Below are positions 8,882-17,668 of a stretch of DNA of 64,000 nucleotides, in pieces. The notes beneath the pieces were generated by a model. It searched no databases. It saw nothing but the letters and a program-made list of their open reading frames with translations, and was not told the DNA's origin. Position 1 is the stretch's first letter. Each line of letters opens with the position of its first letter. This DNA is from Xanthobacter sp. YC-JY1 (GTDB taxonomy: Bacteria > Pseudomonadota > Alphaproteobacteria > Rhizobiales > Xanthobacteraceae). The translations under genes and the position numbers were made by a program. The stretch is taken from positions 1,597,001-1,661,000 of the forward strand of contig NZ_CP032674.1 in assembly GCF_021730305.1 (NCBI RefSeq), given 5' to 3'.

Positions 8882-9001
8882 TCCCTCTCCCCTTGCGGGA
8901 GAGGGCTGGGGTGAGGGGTGTGGTGTCCCTCGTCCGGGCGCCGGGGTGGGGCGGTGAAAGCCCCCTCACCCCCGGCCCCTCTCCCGCAAGGGGAGAGGGG
9001 A
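8882..9001. repeat. Paired GGGAGAGGG palindromes (opposed copies)
   Basis: Two copies of a hairpin built on CCCTCTCCC-GCAA-GGGGAGAGGG with a GGGGTGAGGGG tail, in opposite orientation about 60 bp apart. Similar pairs occur at 17549 and 24468. Together with the adjacent repeat this fills the 328-bp gap between operon genes, where it could act as an mRNA-stabilising or attenuating structure (inference). Confidence 0.75.
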
Positions 9002-9021
9002 GGAGGGAAGGCGCTACCCCC

Positions 9022-10125
9022 TCAGAGCTTCCCGTCGGCGACCATCGCCATCCAGGTGTCGGTGAAGCGCAGCTTCACGTTCTTGGCGTCGCCCAGCACC
9101 TTGCCGCCGGGCAGCTCGATGCCGATGGCGTCGGCGGACTTGGCGCCGGAGCCGAGCAGCTCCTTCTCGAACAGGAACTTGCGCACGCGGTCCATGGTGG
9201 TGCCCACATCCGGCGAGCGGACGAAGGCCACCGCCTCGGGCGCCTTGGCGAAAAGGCGGGTGGCGGCGAGTTGGCTGTCGAAGCCGGCGAGGTCGGTGCC
9301 GGAGGCCTTGCCCATGGCCTCCCGCGCCGCCTTGCCTTCCGGCGTGTCGGCGGTGAAGAGGGTGGTCGTGTCGTACCAGATGCCCACCAGCGCCTTGGCG
9401 AAGTCCGGGTTGTCCTTCAGCACGGCGGTGTTGGCGACGAGGAGGTCCATGATCTCGCCGGGGATCTTGGAGGAATCGAACACCGCATGGGCGTTCTTGT
9501 CGGTCAGGATTTCCGACACCAGCGGGTTCCAGGTGACCACCGCGGTGACCGCCTTGGTCTTGTAGGCGGCGACCATGTCGGCGTCCGAGGTGTTCACCAC
9601 CTTCACGTCGCGCTCCTTGAGCTTGATGCTCTCGAGCGCGCGGGCGAGCAGATAGTGGGAGACCGAGAATTCGACGAGGTTGACCTTCTGGCCCTTGATG
9701 GCGGCGAGGTCCTTCTTGCCCTTCAGGATCACGGCGTCATTGCCGTTGGAGAAGTCGCCGACGATGACGGCGGTGGTGTCCACGCCGCCGGCGGCGGGCA
9801 CGGAGAGGGCATCCATGTTGGTCACGGTGAGCGCGTCGAAGGCACCGGCCGTGTACTGGTTGATGCTCTCCACATAATCGTTGAACTGCACCACATCGAT
9901 CTTGATGCCGTACTTGTCGGCCCACTTCTTCACGATGCCGGTGTCGTTGGCGTAGCCCCAGGGCATCCAGCCCACATAGATCGACCAGGCGACCTTGAAT
10001 TCCTTCTTGGGCGCGGCTTCGGCCGGGCCGGCGCCGAGCGCGAGGCCGGCGACGGCGGCAAGGCCCAGCGCGCCAGCGAGCGCGGATTTCAGACGATGAA
10101 GTTTGGACGAAACCGGAGTGCGCAT
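9022..10125 (-). CDS. Periplasmic binding protein of the guanidine (urea-carboxylase-linked) ABC importer
   Basis: A 367-residue secreted binding protein of the NitT/TauT-like family that occurs next to urea/guanidine carboxylases. A signal peptide covers roughly residues 1–37 (KSALAGALGLAAVAGLALG, cleavage near AEAA). The mature part begins KKEFKVAWSIYVGWMPWGY, typical of the family. First gene of the operon; a guanidine-I riboswitch lies about 70 bp upstream of its ATG, so its synthesis should rise with guanidine. Guanidine as ligand is inferred from this context. Confidence 0.92.
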   Translation of the reverse strand: MRTPVSSKLHRLKSALAGALGLAAVAGLALGAGPAEAAPKKEFKVAWSIYVGWMPWGYANDTGIVKKWADKYGIKIDVVQFNDYVESINQYTAGAFDALTVTNMDALSVPAAGGVDTTAVIVGDFSNGNDAVILKGKKDLAAIKGQKVNLVEFSVSHYLLARALESIKLKERDVKVVNTSDADMVAAYKTKAVTAVVTWNPLVSEILTDKNAHAVFDSSKIPGEIMDLLVANTAVLKDNPDFAKALVGIWYDTTTLFTADTPEGKAAREAMGKASGTDLAGFDSQLAATRLFAKAPEAVAFVRSPDVGTTMDRVRKFLFEKELLGSGAKSADAIGIELPGGKVLGDAKNVKLRFTDTWMAMVADGKL

Positions 10126-10152
10126 TCAAATTCCCCTTCGCTTCGACGATTG

Positions 10153-10182
10153 GGAATTGGCGAGACCAGTGCCGCCAATTCC
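10153..10182 (-). promoter_or_regulatory. Hairpin between riboswitch and first gene (candidate expression platform)
   Basis: Perfect 9-bp inverted repeat (10153–10161 with 10174–10182) and a 12-base loop, read on the minus strand after the riboswitch. The loop contains GGTCTC, complementary to GAGACC at the 3' edge of the aptamer, so the two can compete. No T-run follows, which argues against a simple intrinsic terminator. Confidence 0.45.
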
Positions 10183-10192
10183 TTGGCCACTG

Positions 10193-10305
10193 AGGTCTCC
10201 CGGGCTTTTATCCCGCCGTGCACCCGCGCCGGATGTCTCCCGTCGCGGTGGCAGCTCTCGGACCAGCGCATCTCTTGGATGCCGGAACCCTAGCCACCAA
10301 CTCGA
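10193..10305 (-). promoter_or_regulatory. Guanidine-I (ykkC) riboswitch
   Basis: On the minus strand the leader contains the conserved blocks of the ykkC RNA in order: CTAGGGTTCCG, a small hairpin (GCATC/GATGC), CTGGTCCGAGAG, a longer stem (CACCGCG/CGCGGGTG), then ACGGCGGGATAAAAGCCC and GGGAGA. The RNA binds guanidinium and in most known cases turns genes on. Its place before an importer, two DUF1989 genes and a carboxylase fits the known guanidine-catabolic gene set. Exact ends of the outer stem are approximate. Confidence 0.93.
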
Positions 10306-10512
10306 CATCTCTAGAAGCAACCGGCGTGCCAACCCATGGCGCGTTTGTTTTCAACGCCTTGCCGGAACCGCCCGGCACACGCCTGCGCCTCGGCTGGGCA
10401 TGTGGAGCCGCAATTTTGTGCAGATGTGCCGGTTCTGATGCGCATTGCATACACGCGCAGGCTCGCCATCCGCCGCGCGCCGCGCCATGCTCCGGGTGAG
10501 GGAGGCGGGGCG

Positions 10513-11676
10513 ATGATCGACCGGCGCACGATCCTGAAGGGGGCCCTTGCGGCAGGCGTTCTTTCCCGCCCGGCCTTCGCCGCGGGCTATCCGCGCGTGC
10601 CGTTCGAGGCGCTCCAGCAGATGACGGATCAGGAGGTGGCGCGGGCCCGCGCGCAGCATGGGGCGCGGCTCGCGGTGGTGCTCGGCGTGGTCAATCCGCG
10701 CGGCAACGGCCAGCTCTTCCTCGCCGCTGCGCCGGACCTCACCCATCCCGGTGGGCGGCCCATGACGCTGGATGGCGGAACGCCGTTCGCCATCGGCTCC
10801 ATCTCCAAGGTGTTCACCGCCTGCCTCCATTATCAGGCGCACGGGCCGTTCAAGGGCAATCTCGGCGACTGGCTCGCCCCCCGTGCGCTCTCGCCGGGCC
10901 TTGCGCGCATTCCGCTCGCCGATATCGCGCGCTACCAGTCCGGCATGGCGCAGGACAATCAGGGCGGGGTGCATCCGCCCGGCGTGATAGTGAGCTTCGG
11001 GACGATGTTCCCCTATCTCGCGACGCTTCGGCCGCCCTCGCCGCCGGGCAGCTGCTATTCCTATTCCAACCTCAGCTGGTCGCTGCTGGCGCTGGCCGGA
11101 TCGGGGGCGGGGCAGGGCAGCATGGTGGAGGGCGCCGAGCGCTACGACCGCGCGCTGAAGGCTTTCGGCGCCGGCATGGGCATGTCCGCCACCGGCATCT
11201 TCCGCTCGGCGATGAAGCCCCGCCTGCCCGCCGCCTACCGGCGCAACTGGCAGCCTTTGCCACCGGCCGCGGACTACGCGCCGACCCGCCTCACCGGCGT
11301 CGGCGCGGGCGGCATCGTCTCCACCGGCTCCGACATGCTGGCCTTCCTCACCGCCAGCATGGGCCATGGCGCGGCCGGCATGGAGAGCCCGGCCCTCGCC
11401 TATCAGCAGGGCAACATCTTCTCCTCCCCCCGCTGCGGCGGCGGGAGGGCGCCGCGCACGGCCTATGGCTGGATCATGCATGACGTGGCCGATGCCTCCG
11501 GCCCTCTCGCCCTCGTCACCAAGGACGGGGCGGTGGCGGGCTTCACGGCGTGGATGGGCTTCCTCGCCTGGCAGGGCACGGGCGCGCCTTCGCCCTTCGG
11601 CGTGTTCGCGCTCGTCAACGGGCCGGGCGCCGCCGGCCTTGGGCTCCGGGCCATGCGGCGCATCCTTGTCGCGTGA
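10513..11676 (+). CDS. Tat-exported serine hydrolase, beta-lactamase/PBP-like
   Basis: A 387-residue protein of the beta-lactamase-related serine hydrolase family (class C/ D-Ala-D-Ala carboxypeptidase fold). Start at 10513 gives a twin-arginine signal (IDRRTILKGALAAG) with cleavage near AFA. The SxxK nucleophile motif is SISK (residues 96–99), YSYSNLS supplies the Y-x-N motif, and KDG near residue 338 may stand for the KTG/HTG box. It could be an esterase, a carboxypeptidase or a beta-lactamase; sequence does not decide. Divergent from the guanidine operon, and its upstream region overlaps the riboswitch promoter area. Confidence 0.85.
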   Translation: MIDRRTILKGALAAGVLSRPAFAAGYPRVPFEALQQMTDQEVARARAQHGARLAVVLGVVNPRGNGQLFLAAAPDLTHPGGRPMTLDGGTPFAIGSISKVFTACLHYQAHGPFKGNLGDWLAPRALSPGLARIPLADIARYQSGMAQDNQGGVHPPGVIVSFGTMFPYLATLRPPSPPGSCYSYSNLSWSLLALAGSGAGQGSMVEGAERYDRALKAFGAGMGMSATGIFRSAMKPRLPAAYRRNWQPLPPAADYAPTRLTGVGAGGIVSTGSDMLAFLTASMGHGAAGMESPALAYQQGNIFSSPRCGGGRAPRTAYGWIMHDVADASGPLALVTKDGAVAGFTAWMGFLAWQGTGAPSPFGVFALVNGPGAAGLGLRAMRRILVA

Positions 11677-11734
11677 GCCCTCGCTAATTCCGTCCGCGTC
11701 AGGTAATCGCCATCCGGCAACGGGAGACGGACGA

Positions 11735-12760
11735 ATGCGGGGTTTGGTGGGGCTGGCGGCGGCGGTGGTCGTGTTCGCGGCGCTCTACGTGACGGGGGCG
11801 CTGCTGGCGCCGGTGGCCTTCGCGCTGCTGGTCATCGCCGTGGTGCATCCGCTCCTCGCGCGGCTGGAGGCGAAGCTGCCGAAGATGATCGCCGTGCTCG
11901 GCACCCTCGTCATCACGCTGGCGGTGGTGGGGGCGGTGTCCTCGGTGGTGGTGTGGGGCTTCAGCCACGTGGCCGCCTGGGTGTTCCAGAACGCCTCCCG
12001 TTTCCAGCGCCTCTATGGCGAGGCGGCGATCTGGCTGGAGGGCCATGGCTTCGTCCTCGCCGGCCTGTGGGCCGAGCATTTCGACGTGCGCTGGCTGCTG
12101 CGCCTGTTCCAGGATCTGTCCGGCCGCCTGCAGGGCATGGCGAGCTTCCTCGTCTTCACCTTCATCTACGTGCTGCTGGGACTGCTGGAAGTGGAGGCGA
12201 TGAAGAGCCAGGTCATGCGGCTGTCCCGCTCCGGCCGCGCGCCCTTCCTCGCCCCGGCGCTCGCCGACATCGCCCGCAAGATGCAGACCTATATGGCGGT
12301 GCGCACGCTGATGAGCATCGCCACCGGCGCGGTGGTGTGGGCCTTCACGCTCACCGCCGGGCTGGAACTGGCCCTCGCCTGGGGCGCCATCGCTTTCGCG
12401 CTGAACTACATCCCCTTCATTGGCCCGTTCGTGGCGACGCTGCTGCCCACCCTCTTCGCCCTCGCCCAGTTCGAGAGCTGGGAGATGGCGGTGTTCGTGT
12501 TCGTGTGCCTCAACGTCATCCAGTTCCTGTCGGGCAGCTATCTGGAGCCGCGCCTCGCCGGCAAGGCGCTGGCGGTGTCGCCGGTGCTGGTGCTGTTCGC
12601 GGTGTTCTTCTTCGCCTTCCTGTGGGGCATTGCGGGCGCCTTCATCGGCGTGCCCATCCTCATCGCCGGCCTCACCTTGTGCGCCCACCACCCCGACACG
12701 CGGTTCGTGGCGGAGCTGTTCTCCGGCCGGGTGGCGACCGAGGAGGCGGGGCAGGCGTGA
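11735..12760 (+). CDS. AI-2E family membrane transporter
   Basis: A 341-residue protein of the AI-2E (TqsA/PerM/YdiK) family, inner membrane, with about seven to eight hydrophobic segments. The C-terminal signature FALNYIPFIGPFVATLLPTL followed by a helix with SGSYLEPRLAGKALAVSPV is diagnostic. Family members move signal molecules or ions; the substrate here is unknown. GGGAGACGG lies just upstream of the ATG at 11735. It follows the serine hydrolase after 58 bp and may share its transcript. Confidence 0.9.
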   Translation: MRGLVGLAAAVVVFAALYVTGALLAPVAFALLVIAVVHPLLARLEAKLPKMIAVLGTLVITLAVVGAVSSVVVWGFSHVAAWVFQNASRFQRLYGEAAIWLEGHGFVLAGLWAEHFDVRWLLRLFQDLSGRLQGMASFLVFTFIYVLLGLLEVEAMKSQVMRLSRSGRAPFLAPALADIARKMQTYMAVRTLMSIATGAVVWAFTLTAGLELALAWGAIAFALNYIPFIGPFVATLLPTLFALAQFESWEMAVFVFVCLNVIQFLSGSYLEPRLAGKALAVSPVLVLFAVFFFAFLWGIAGAFIGVPILIAGLTLCAHHPDTRFVAELFSGRVATEEAGQA

Positions 12761-12784
12761 GCTGATGCCCGTGAGCTGCCGCGA

Positions 12785-12801
12785 TCGGGCGCTTTGCGCC
12801 C
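12785..12801. other. Short hairpin between convergent genes
   Basis: CGGGCGC-TTT-GCGCCCG, a 7-bp stem with a 3-base loop between the AI-2E gene and the phosphatase gene. No T-run, so terminator function is uncertain. Confidence 0.4.
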
Positions 12802-12826
12802 GGGGCGCGCGGGCTGCGTCAGGGGG

Positions 12827-13288
12827 CTAGGGCTGCCGGAACCGGGCGCGGATGCGGCGCTCCAGTTCGTCGCGCACCTCCCGGTAGGCGTCGAGGCGCT
12901 GCTCGCGGTTGCCGCCTTCGCCGGTGGGGTCGGGGGTGGGCCAGTATTCCACCTTGAGGGCGTTGGTGCGGGTCAGCTCCAGCGCGCGGTGGTGGGCATC
13001 GGGCGACAGCGAGATGGCGAGGTCGAAGTTTAGCCCCTCGTATTCCTCCAGATCCTCGACGCTCTGCGGCCGGTGCTTCTTCACGTCGAGGCCGATCTCC
13101 TCCATCACCGCGGTGACGAAGGGGTCGGGATCACCGGCGATCACGCCGGCCGAACCCACATAGATGGACTTGCCGAACAAATGCCGGGCCAGCGCGGACG
13201 CCATCACCGAGCGCACCACGTTCTGTCCGCACATGAAAAGAACCGATTGCGGCCGCGCTGAGCGCTGTGGCGCCGCAGGGGGCTCCAT
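12827..13288 (-). CDS. Low-molecular-weight phosphotyrosine phosphatase family protein
   Basis: A 153-residue cytoplasmic phosphatase-fold protein. The phosphate-binding loop is CGQNVVRS (Cys20, Arg26), i.e. C-x5-R-S, a variant of the usual CxGNxCRS loop. PDPTG near residue 118 may supply the general-acid Asp. It follows the UPF0262 gene by 6 bp in the hisD cluster, an arrangement common in alphaproteobacteria. Arsenate reductases share this fold, but the loop and context fit a phosphatase better. The substrate is unknown. Confidence 0.85.
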   Translation of the reverse strand: MEPPAAPQRSARPQSVLFMCGQNVVRSVMASALARHLFGKSIYVGSAGVIAGDPDPFVTAVMEEIGLDVKKHRPQSVEDLEEYEGLNFDLAISLSPDAHHRALELTRTNALKVEYWPTPDPTGEGGNREQRLDAYREVRDELERRIRARFRQP

Positions 13289-13294
13289 CGCCGG

Positions 13295-13792
13295 TCAGCC
13301 TTTCCAGTGCAGGGCGCAGATGAGCGTGAACAGGCGCCGGGCGGTGTCGAAATCCACCACCACCTTGCCGTTGAGGCGCTCCTGCAAAAGCGTCGATCCC
13401 TCGTTGTGGAGGCCGCGCCGACCCATGTCGATGGCCTCGATCTGGCTCGGCGAGGCGGTGCGGATGGCGTTGTAATAGCTCTCGCAGATCAGGAAATAGT
13501 CCTTCACCACCTTGCGGAAGGGGGTGAGCGAGAGATGGTGCTGCACCACCTGGTCGCCGCTCTCGCGCTTGATGTCCAGCACGAGGCGGTTGTCCGCCAG
13601 CGAGATGAAGAGCTGGTAGGGCCCCTCGCCCGGATCGTTGCAGGGCAGGAAGCTGTTGTCCTCGATCAGGTCCCAGATCGCGGTGGCCCGCTCGTGCTCG
13701 ATATCCGGGCTGCCGGCATGGCCGATGGAGGCGTCGTCAAGGGTCACGGCGCTGAGCCGGGCCGAGGGCTTTGTCTCCGGCTTGTCGCTCAT
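13295..13792 (-). CDS. UPF0262 family protein
   Basis: A 165-residue protein of the UPF0262 family, restricted mainly to alphaproteobacteria; no biochemical function is known. Conserved stretches visible are [25 protein letters not shown] and [13 protein letters not shown]. It has no signal peptide or membrane segment. It lies 13 bp after hisD and 6 bp before the phosphatase gene, the usual place of this family. Start taken at 13792 (MSDKPETK); upstream codons in the same frame overlap hisD and look non-coding. Confidence 0.9.
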   Translation of the reverse strand: MSDKPETKPSARLSAVTLDDASIGHAGSPDIEHERATAIWDLIEDNSFLPCNDPGEGPYQLFISLADNRLVLDIKRESGDQVVQHHLSLTPFRKVVKDYFLICESYYNAIRTASPSQIEAIDMGRRGLHNEGSTLLQERLNGKVVVDFDTARRLFTLICALHWKG

Positions 13793-13805
13793 CGCTATTT
13801 CCCCG

Positions 13806-15098
13806 TCATCTGTTGGTGCGGATGGAGACGGACCGCCCGTGCGCATCGAGCCGCTCCACGGCGGCGAGACGCACGGCGGCCGGTCCGAGCTTTTCCAGCG
13901 CGTCGGCATCGAGCTTGAGGATGGACGTACGCTTCATGAAATCGAGCACGCCGAGGCCGGAGGAAAAGCGGGCCGAGCGCGCGGTGGGGAGCACATGGTT
14001 GGTGCCGCCCACATAGTCGCCGATGGCCTCCGGCGTCCAGGCGCCGATGAAGATGGCGCCCGCGTGCCGCACCTTCGCGGCCAGCGCGTCGGCATCGGCC
14101 GCATGGATTTCCAGATGCTCGGGGGCGATGCGATCCACCAGCGGGATGGCGTCGGCGAGATGGTCCACCAGGATGATGGCGCCATGGTCGCGCCAGGAGG
14201 CGGAGGCGATCTCGGCGCGGGGCAGGGTGGCGAGCATGCCCTCCACCGCTTTCTCCACCGCGCCCGCCAGCTCGGGCGAGGAGGTGATGAGGATGGACTG
14301 GGCGGCGGTGTCGTGCTCCGCCTGGGCGAGGAGGTCGGCGGCGATGAAGTCCGCGCTCGCATCGCCGTCGGCGAGGATCAGCACCTCGGAGGGGCCGGCC
14401 ACCATGTCGATGCCGACCTTGCCGAACACCTGCCGCTTGGCCGCCGCGACGAAGGCGTTGCCGGGGCCGACGATCTTGTCCACCGGGCGGATGGTTTCCG
14501 TGCCATAGGCCAAAGCGGCCACTGCCTGCGCCCCGCCCACGCGATAGACCTCATGCACGCCGGCGAGCCGCGCGGCGGCGAGCACCAGCGGCGCGATCAC
14601 GCCGTCCGGCGCCGGCACCACCATGACGATGCGCGGCACGCCCGCCACCTGGGCGGGCACGGCATTCATCAGCACGGAGGAGGGATAGGCCGCCGTGCCG
14701 CCGGGCACGTAGAGGCCCACGGCGTCCACGCTGGTCCAGCGGTGGCCGAGGGTGACGCCGGCGGCGTCCACATAGGTCTCGTCCGACGGCTTCTGGCGGG
14801 CGTGGTGCGATTCGATGCGGGCCTTGGCGAAATCGAGCGCCGCGCGCGTCTCCTCCGGGATGGAGGCCAGCGCCGCGTCCAGCTCGGCATCGCTCACCTT
14901 GATGCCGAGGGCGTCCAGATCCACCCGGTCGAAGGTGCGGGAGAGGTCCACCAGCGCGCGGTCGCCGCGGGCGCGGACGTCGGCGATGATGGTGGACACC
15001 TTGTCCTGCACGTCCACGGACGCCTCGCGCTTGGAGCCGAGGAAATCGATGAAGCGCTCGGGAAAGTCGGGCTGGCTGATGGTGAGGCGGATCGGCAT
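13806..15098 (-). CDS. hisD: Histidinol dehydrogenase
   Basis: A 430-residue enzyme for the last two steps of histidine synthesis (histidinol to histidine with two NAD). Full family length. Seen: [64 protein letters not shown] and [10 protein letters not shown], with the metal and catalytic residues Gln/His and the later NHVLPT region all present. It heads the hisD–UPF0262–phosphatase group; the rest of the his pathway is not in the window. Confidence 0.97.
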   Translation of the reverse strand: MPIRLTISQPDFPERFIDFLGSKREASVDVQDKVSTIIADVRARGDRALVDLSRTFDRVDLDALGIKVSDAELDAALASIPEETRAALDFAKARIESHHARQKPSDETYVDAAGVTLGHRWTSVDAVGLYVPGGTAAYPSSVLMNAVPAQVAGVPRIVMVVPAPDGVIAPLVLAAARLAGVHEVYRVGGAQAVAALAYGTETIRPVDKIVGPGNAFVAAAKRQVFGKVGIDMVAGPSEVLILADGDASADFIAADLLAQAEHDTAAQSILITSSPELAGAVEKAVEGMLATLPRAEIASASWRDHGAIILVDHLADAIPLVDRIAPEHLEIHAADADALAAKVRHAGAIFIGAWTPEAIGDYVGGTNHVLPTARSARFSSGLGVLDFMKRTSILKLDADALEKLGPAAVRLAAVERLDAHGRSVSIRTNR

Positions 15099-15195
15099 GC
15101 CGCCTTGCTAGAGCAGGTTCGCGCGCGAGGGAAGCCCCAAGCGGTGCGGCGGCCTTTGCCGCGCAACCGCCCGCAGCCCGCGCCGGCCCGGAATG

Positions 15196-16770
15196 TCAGG
15201 CGCCGGAGGGGCTGGCGGTGGCGAACGCCTCCTGCGGCCAGAGCGGGCGGGCGAACAGATAGCCCTGCCCGAGATCGCAGCGCTGGCTGAGCAGGAAATC
15301 GGCCTCCTCCCGCGTCTCCACCCCCTCCGCGACGGTGGTCAGCTCCAGCGTCCGGCCGAGGTTGAGCATGGAGGAGATGATCTTGCAGCTCTGCGCCTCT
15401 GTGGCGATGAGCCGCGTGAACGAGCGGTCGATCTTGATCTTGTCGATGGGCAGCTCGTTCAGGTGGCGCAGGCTGGAGAAGCCGGTGCCGAAATCGTCGA
15501 GGGAGACGTGCACACCAGCCTCCTTGAGCACCGCCAGCGTGCCGCGCGCCGTCTCGAAATCCAGCAGCAGGCCAGTCTCGGTGATTTCCAGCTCGATCTG
15601 TCCCGGCGGAATGTTCATCTGCGCCAGGAGGTCGAGGATGCGCTGCGGCAGCTGCGGGTCCACGAGCTGAACCGGGGAGAGGTTCACCGCCACCCTCAGC
15701 GGCATATGCCAGGTGGCGAGGTCCTCGCCCACCCGGCGCAGCATGGCGGTGAAGAGGGCGTCGATGAGGCCTTCGTCTTCCGCGATGGGAATAAACTCGG
15801 CGGGGCCAAGGATGCCGCGCTTCGGATGCCGCCAGCGCGCCAGCGCCTCGAAACCCACCGTCTCGCCCGTCGCTAGACGCACCACCGGCTGGTATTGGGC
15901 CACGATCTCGCCGGCCTCGAGCGCGTGCCTGAACTCGGATTCCAGGCTCCGGCGCTCGCGCCCGCGCGCGTCGAGGTCGGAATCGTAGAGCGCGTAGCAA
16001 TCCTTGCCCACGGCCTTGGCCTGCCGCAGGGCCTTTTCCGCCGATTGCAGGAGCACGGTCGCCGACGATCCGTCTCGCGGATATTTGCTGATGCCGATGC
16101 TGGCGGTGATGTTGATCCGGAGGCCATTGCAGTCGAACGGCTCGCGCAGCCGCGACAGGATGCGGCTCGCCAGACGGAACAGTTCCTCTGTCTCGTCAGC
16201 CCCCATGGGGAAGAGGACGGCGAATTCGCCGCTGCCGAGCCGGGCGACCATGCCGCCGCGGTGCGGCACCGAGATGAGGCGCCCCGCCAGCTGGCGCAGG
16301 AGATCGTCGCCAGCGCCATGGCCGTGGGCCTCGTTGACCGAACGCAGCAGGTCCACATCGACCACGAGGAGGGCGAGGCGCTTGCTCTTGTTTGAGGTCT
16401 CCTTCAGCTCGCGGCTGAATTCCGACTGAAACTGTAGGCGGTTGGCGATGCCGGTCAGGCTGTCGAAGGCGGAGGCGTCGTCCACCAGCTTCTGGGTCTC
16501 GCGCTGCTGGATGATGAGCTTGCGCAGCTGGCCCTCGCGGACGATCAGGATCGCGATGAGCGCGCCAGTCGCAACGATCCACGCGGCGAACAGTTCGTGG
16601 AGATGCCAGGCTTCATGCGCCTCGCCGACGAAAAAGACGGAGTGGATGAGATGGGTCTGCTGGAGGGCAAGAAATACTACGATTGCCGTTACTATTATAC
16701 TTCCGAAAATCAGAATCCAACGCCGCGGCAATGTCGAAGCCGACGCTGTATTTAAAGGACGAAACAACAT
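15196..16770 (-). CDS. Membrane GGDEF–EAL protein, likely a c-di-GMP phosphodiesterase
   Basis: A 524-residue protein with two N-terminal membrane helices (~18–36 and ~62–78), a GGDEF domain (~100–265) and an EAL domain (~275–515). The GGDEF signature is degenerate: GSGEF at 179–183, so diguanylate cyclase activity is unlikely. The EAL domain looks intact: EAL at 308–310, then NLSPVQL, ELEITET, DDFGTGFSS and TVAEGVET. Expected to break c-di-GMP, perhaps with the GGDEF part as a GTP sensor. It lies between DUF2948 and hisD, a place where those two genes are often direct neighbours. Start at 16770 keeps the first helix at the N-terminus. DNA before the first helix is AT-rich. Confidence 0.9.
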   Translation of the reverse strand: MLFRPLNTASASTLPRRWILIFGSIIVTAIVVFLALQQTHLIHSVFFVGEAHEAWHLHELFAAWIVATGALIAILIVREGQLRKLIIQQRETQKLVDDASAFDSLTGIANRLQFQSEFSRELKETSNKSKRLALLVVDVDLLRSVNEAHGHGAGDDLLRQLAGRLISVPHRGGMVARLGSGEFAVLFPMGADETEELFRLASRILSRLREPFDCNGLRINITASIGISKYPRDGSSATVLLQSAEKALRQAKAVGKDCYALYDSDLDARGRERRSLESEFRHALEAGEIVAQYQPVVRLATGETVGFEALARWRHPKRGILGPAEFIPIAEDEGLIDALFTAMLRRVGEDLATWHMPLRVAVNLSPVQLVDPQLPQRILDLLAQMNIPPGQIELEITETGLLLDFETARGTLAVLKEAGVHVSLDDFGTGFSSLRHLNELPIDKIKIDRSFTRLIATEAQSCKIISSMLNLGRTLELTTVAEGVETREEADFLLSQRCDLGQGYLFARPLWPQEAFATASPSGA

Positions 16771-16916
16771 AGCGGCGCGAACTGCGATCCTCTGCCGGCG
16801 GGTCTCCGGCCATCTAAGCTGATTTTGCGACCTTATTACGTCCGGTTGCAAGGATCGGATCTGCCCGGCCGTGCGGACGTGTCCCCAACGGGCGTATCAG
16901 CCTGCGATACAACGCG

Positions 16917-16945
16917 GAAAGGCCGCCGCAAAGTGGCGGCCTCTT
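16917..16945 (-). terminator. Hairpin terminator after the DUF2948 gene
   Basis: GGCCGCC/GGCGGCC, a 7-bp stem with a 7-base loop, followed on the minus strand by TTT. It lies 31 bp past the DUF2948 stop, before the GGDEF–EAL gene, suggesting that the latter has its own promoter. Confidence 0.6.
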
Positions 16946-16975
16946 GTGGTCTCGATCCTGGTTAATGGCCGGCGT

Positions 16976-17449
16976 TCAGCTCTGTCCGGCGCTCCCGCCG
17001 ACGCCGGCGGGGGGCGCGGCAACTTCCGGATGCTTGGGGGCGTGGGTGCAGCCCCAGGCGGGGCCGAGATCACGCAGGCCCGCCTCGATGCACTCGACTT
17101 CGAGCCGCACCTCGGCACCGCCGGAGAAGGTGAGGTAGACGAAGCCGGAAGGCAGGTCGCCGGGCATGAAGGTGACGGCGAGCAGGTTGAGCACGCCGGT
17201 GCGCTGCCCCTCCTCCATGCCGCGGCACTTCACGTCGCGCACCCGCTCGAAATGCAGGCCGGTGCGGCGGCGGACCGTCTCGTTGGCGACGACCTTCTGG
17301 TCCCAGTCAAAGCGGTTCAGCACCAGGGCGAAGCGCTGCAGCCGGGGCAGGAAGCCCATGTCCACCGTCTTCACCACCGCATCCTGCAGATGGGCGGAAA
17401 AAATGGCGAGGTCTTCCTCGTCGAGGGCGATGAGCTTCAGGTTTTCCAT
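16976..17449 (-). CDS. DUF2948 family protein
   Basis: A 157-residue protein matching DUF2948, a family of unknown function found in alphaproteobacteria near hisD. Seen: MENLKLIALDEEDLAIFSAHLQDAV at the start (first 20 residues are the best conserved), ALVLNRFDWD, VLNLLAVTF and GGAEVRLEVECIEA. The last 20 residues (PPAGVGGSAGQS) are low complexity. No signal peptide or membrane span. Start at 17449 fits the family; the upstream extension of the frame runs into repeats. Confidence 0.85.
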   Translation of the reverse strand: MENLKLIALDEEDLAIFSAHLQDAVVKTVDMGFLPRLQRFALVLNRFDWDQKVVANETVRRRTGLHFERVRDVKCRGMEEGQRTGVLNLLAVTFMPGDLPSGFVYLTFSGGAEVRLEVECIEAGLRDLGPAWGCTHAPKHPEVAAPPAGVGGSAGQS

Positions 17450-17548
17450 GGCGATGCAGCCTCTTGGGGGCGTGAACCGCAGATAGCGACGCGACCCGCC
17501 TGCCGCAAGGGGTTGAGGGGATGAAGGTGGTCTCGCAGCGGTCCTTCC

Positions 17549-17668
17549 TCCCCTCTCCCCTCGCGGGAGAGGGGCCGGGGGTGAGGGGGCTGGCGTCGCA
17601 ATCCCAACCTCCGGGCAAAGGGCGAAACACCCCTCACCCCAGCCCTCTCCCGCAAGGGGAGAGGGGGC
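17549..17668. repeat. Paired GGGAGAGGG palindromes (opposed copies)
   Basis: Two opposed copies of the CCCTCTCCC-GC(A/G)A-GGGGAGAGGG hairpin about 60 bp apart, in the 353-bp gap between the divergent DUF2948 and hydrolase genes. The same family lies at 8882 and 24468. Nothing coding is seen in the gap. Confidence 0.75.

Noticed and set aside
10089-10271. 60-codon frame upstream of the guanidine binding-protein gene
   Set aside because: It covers the riboswitch, whose conserved RNA blocks explain the sequence better.
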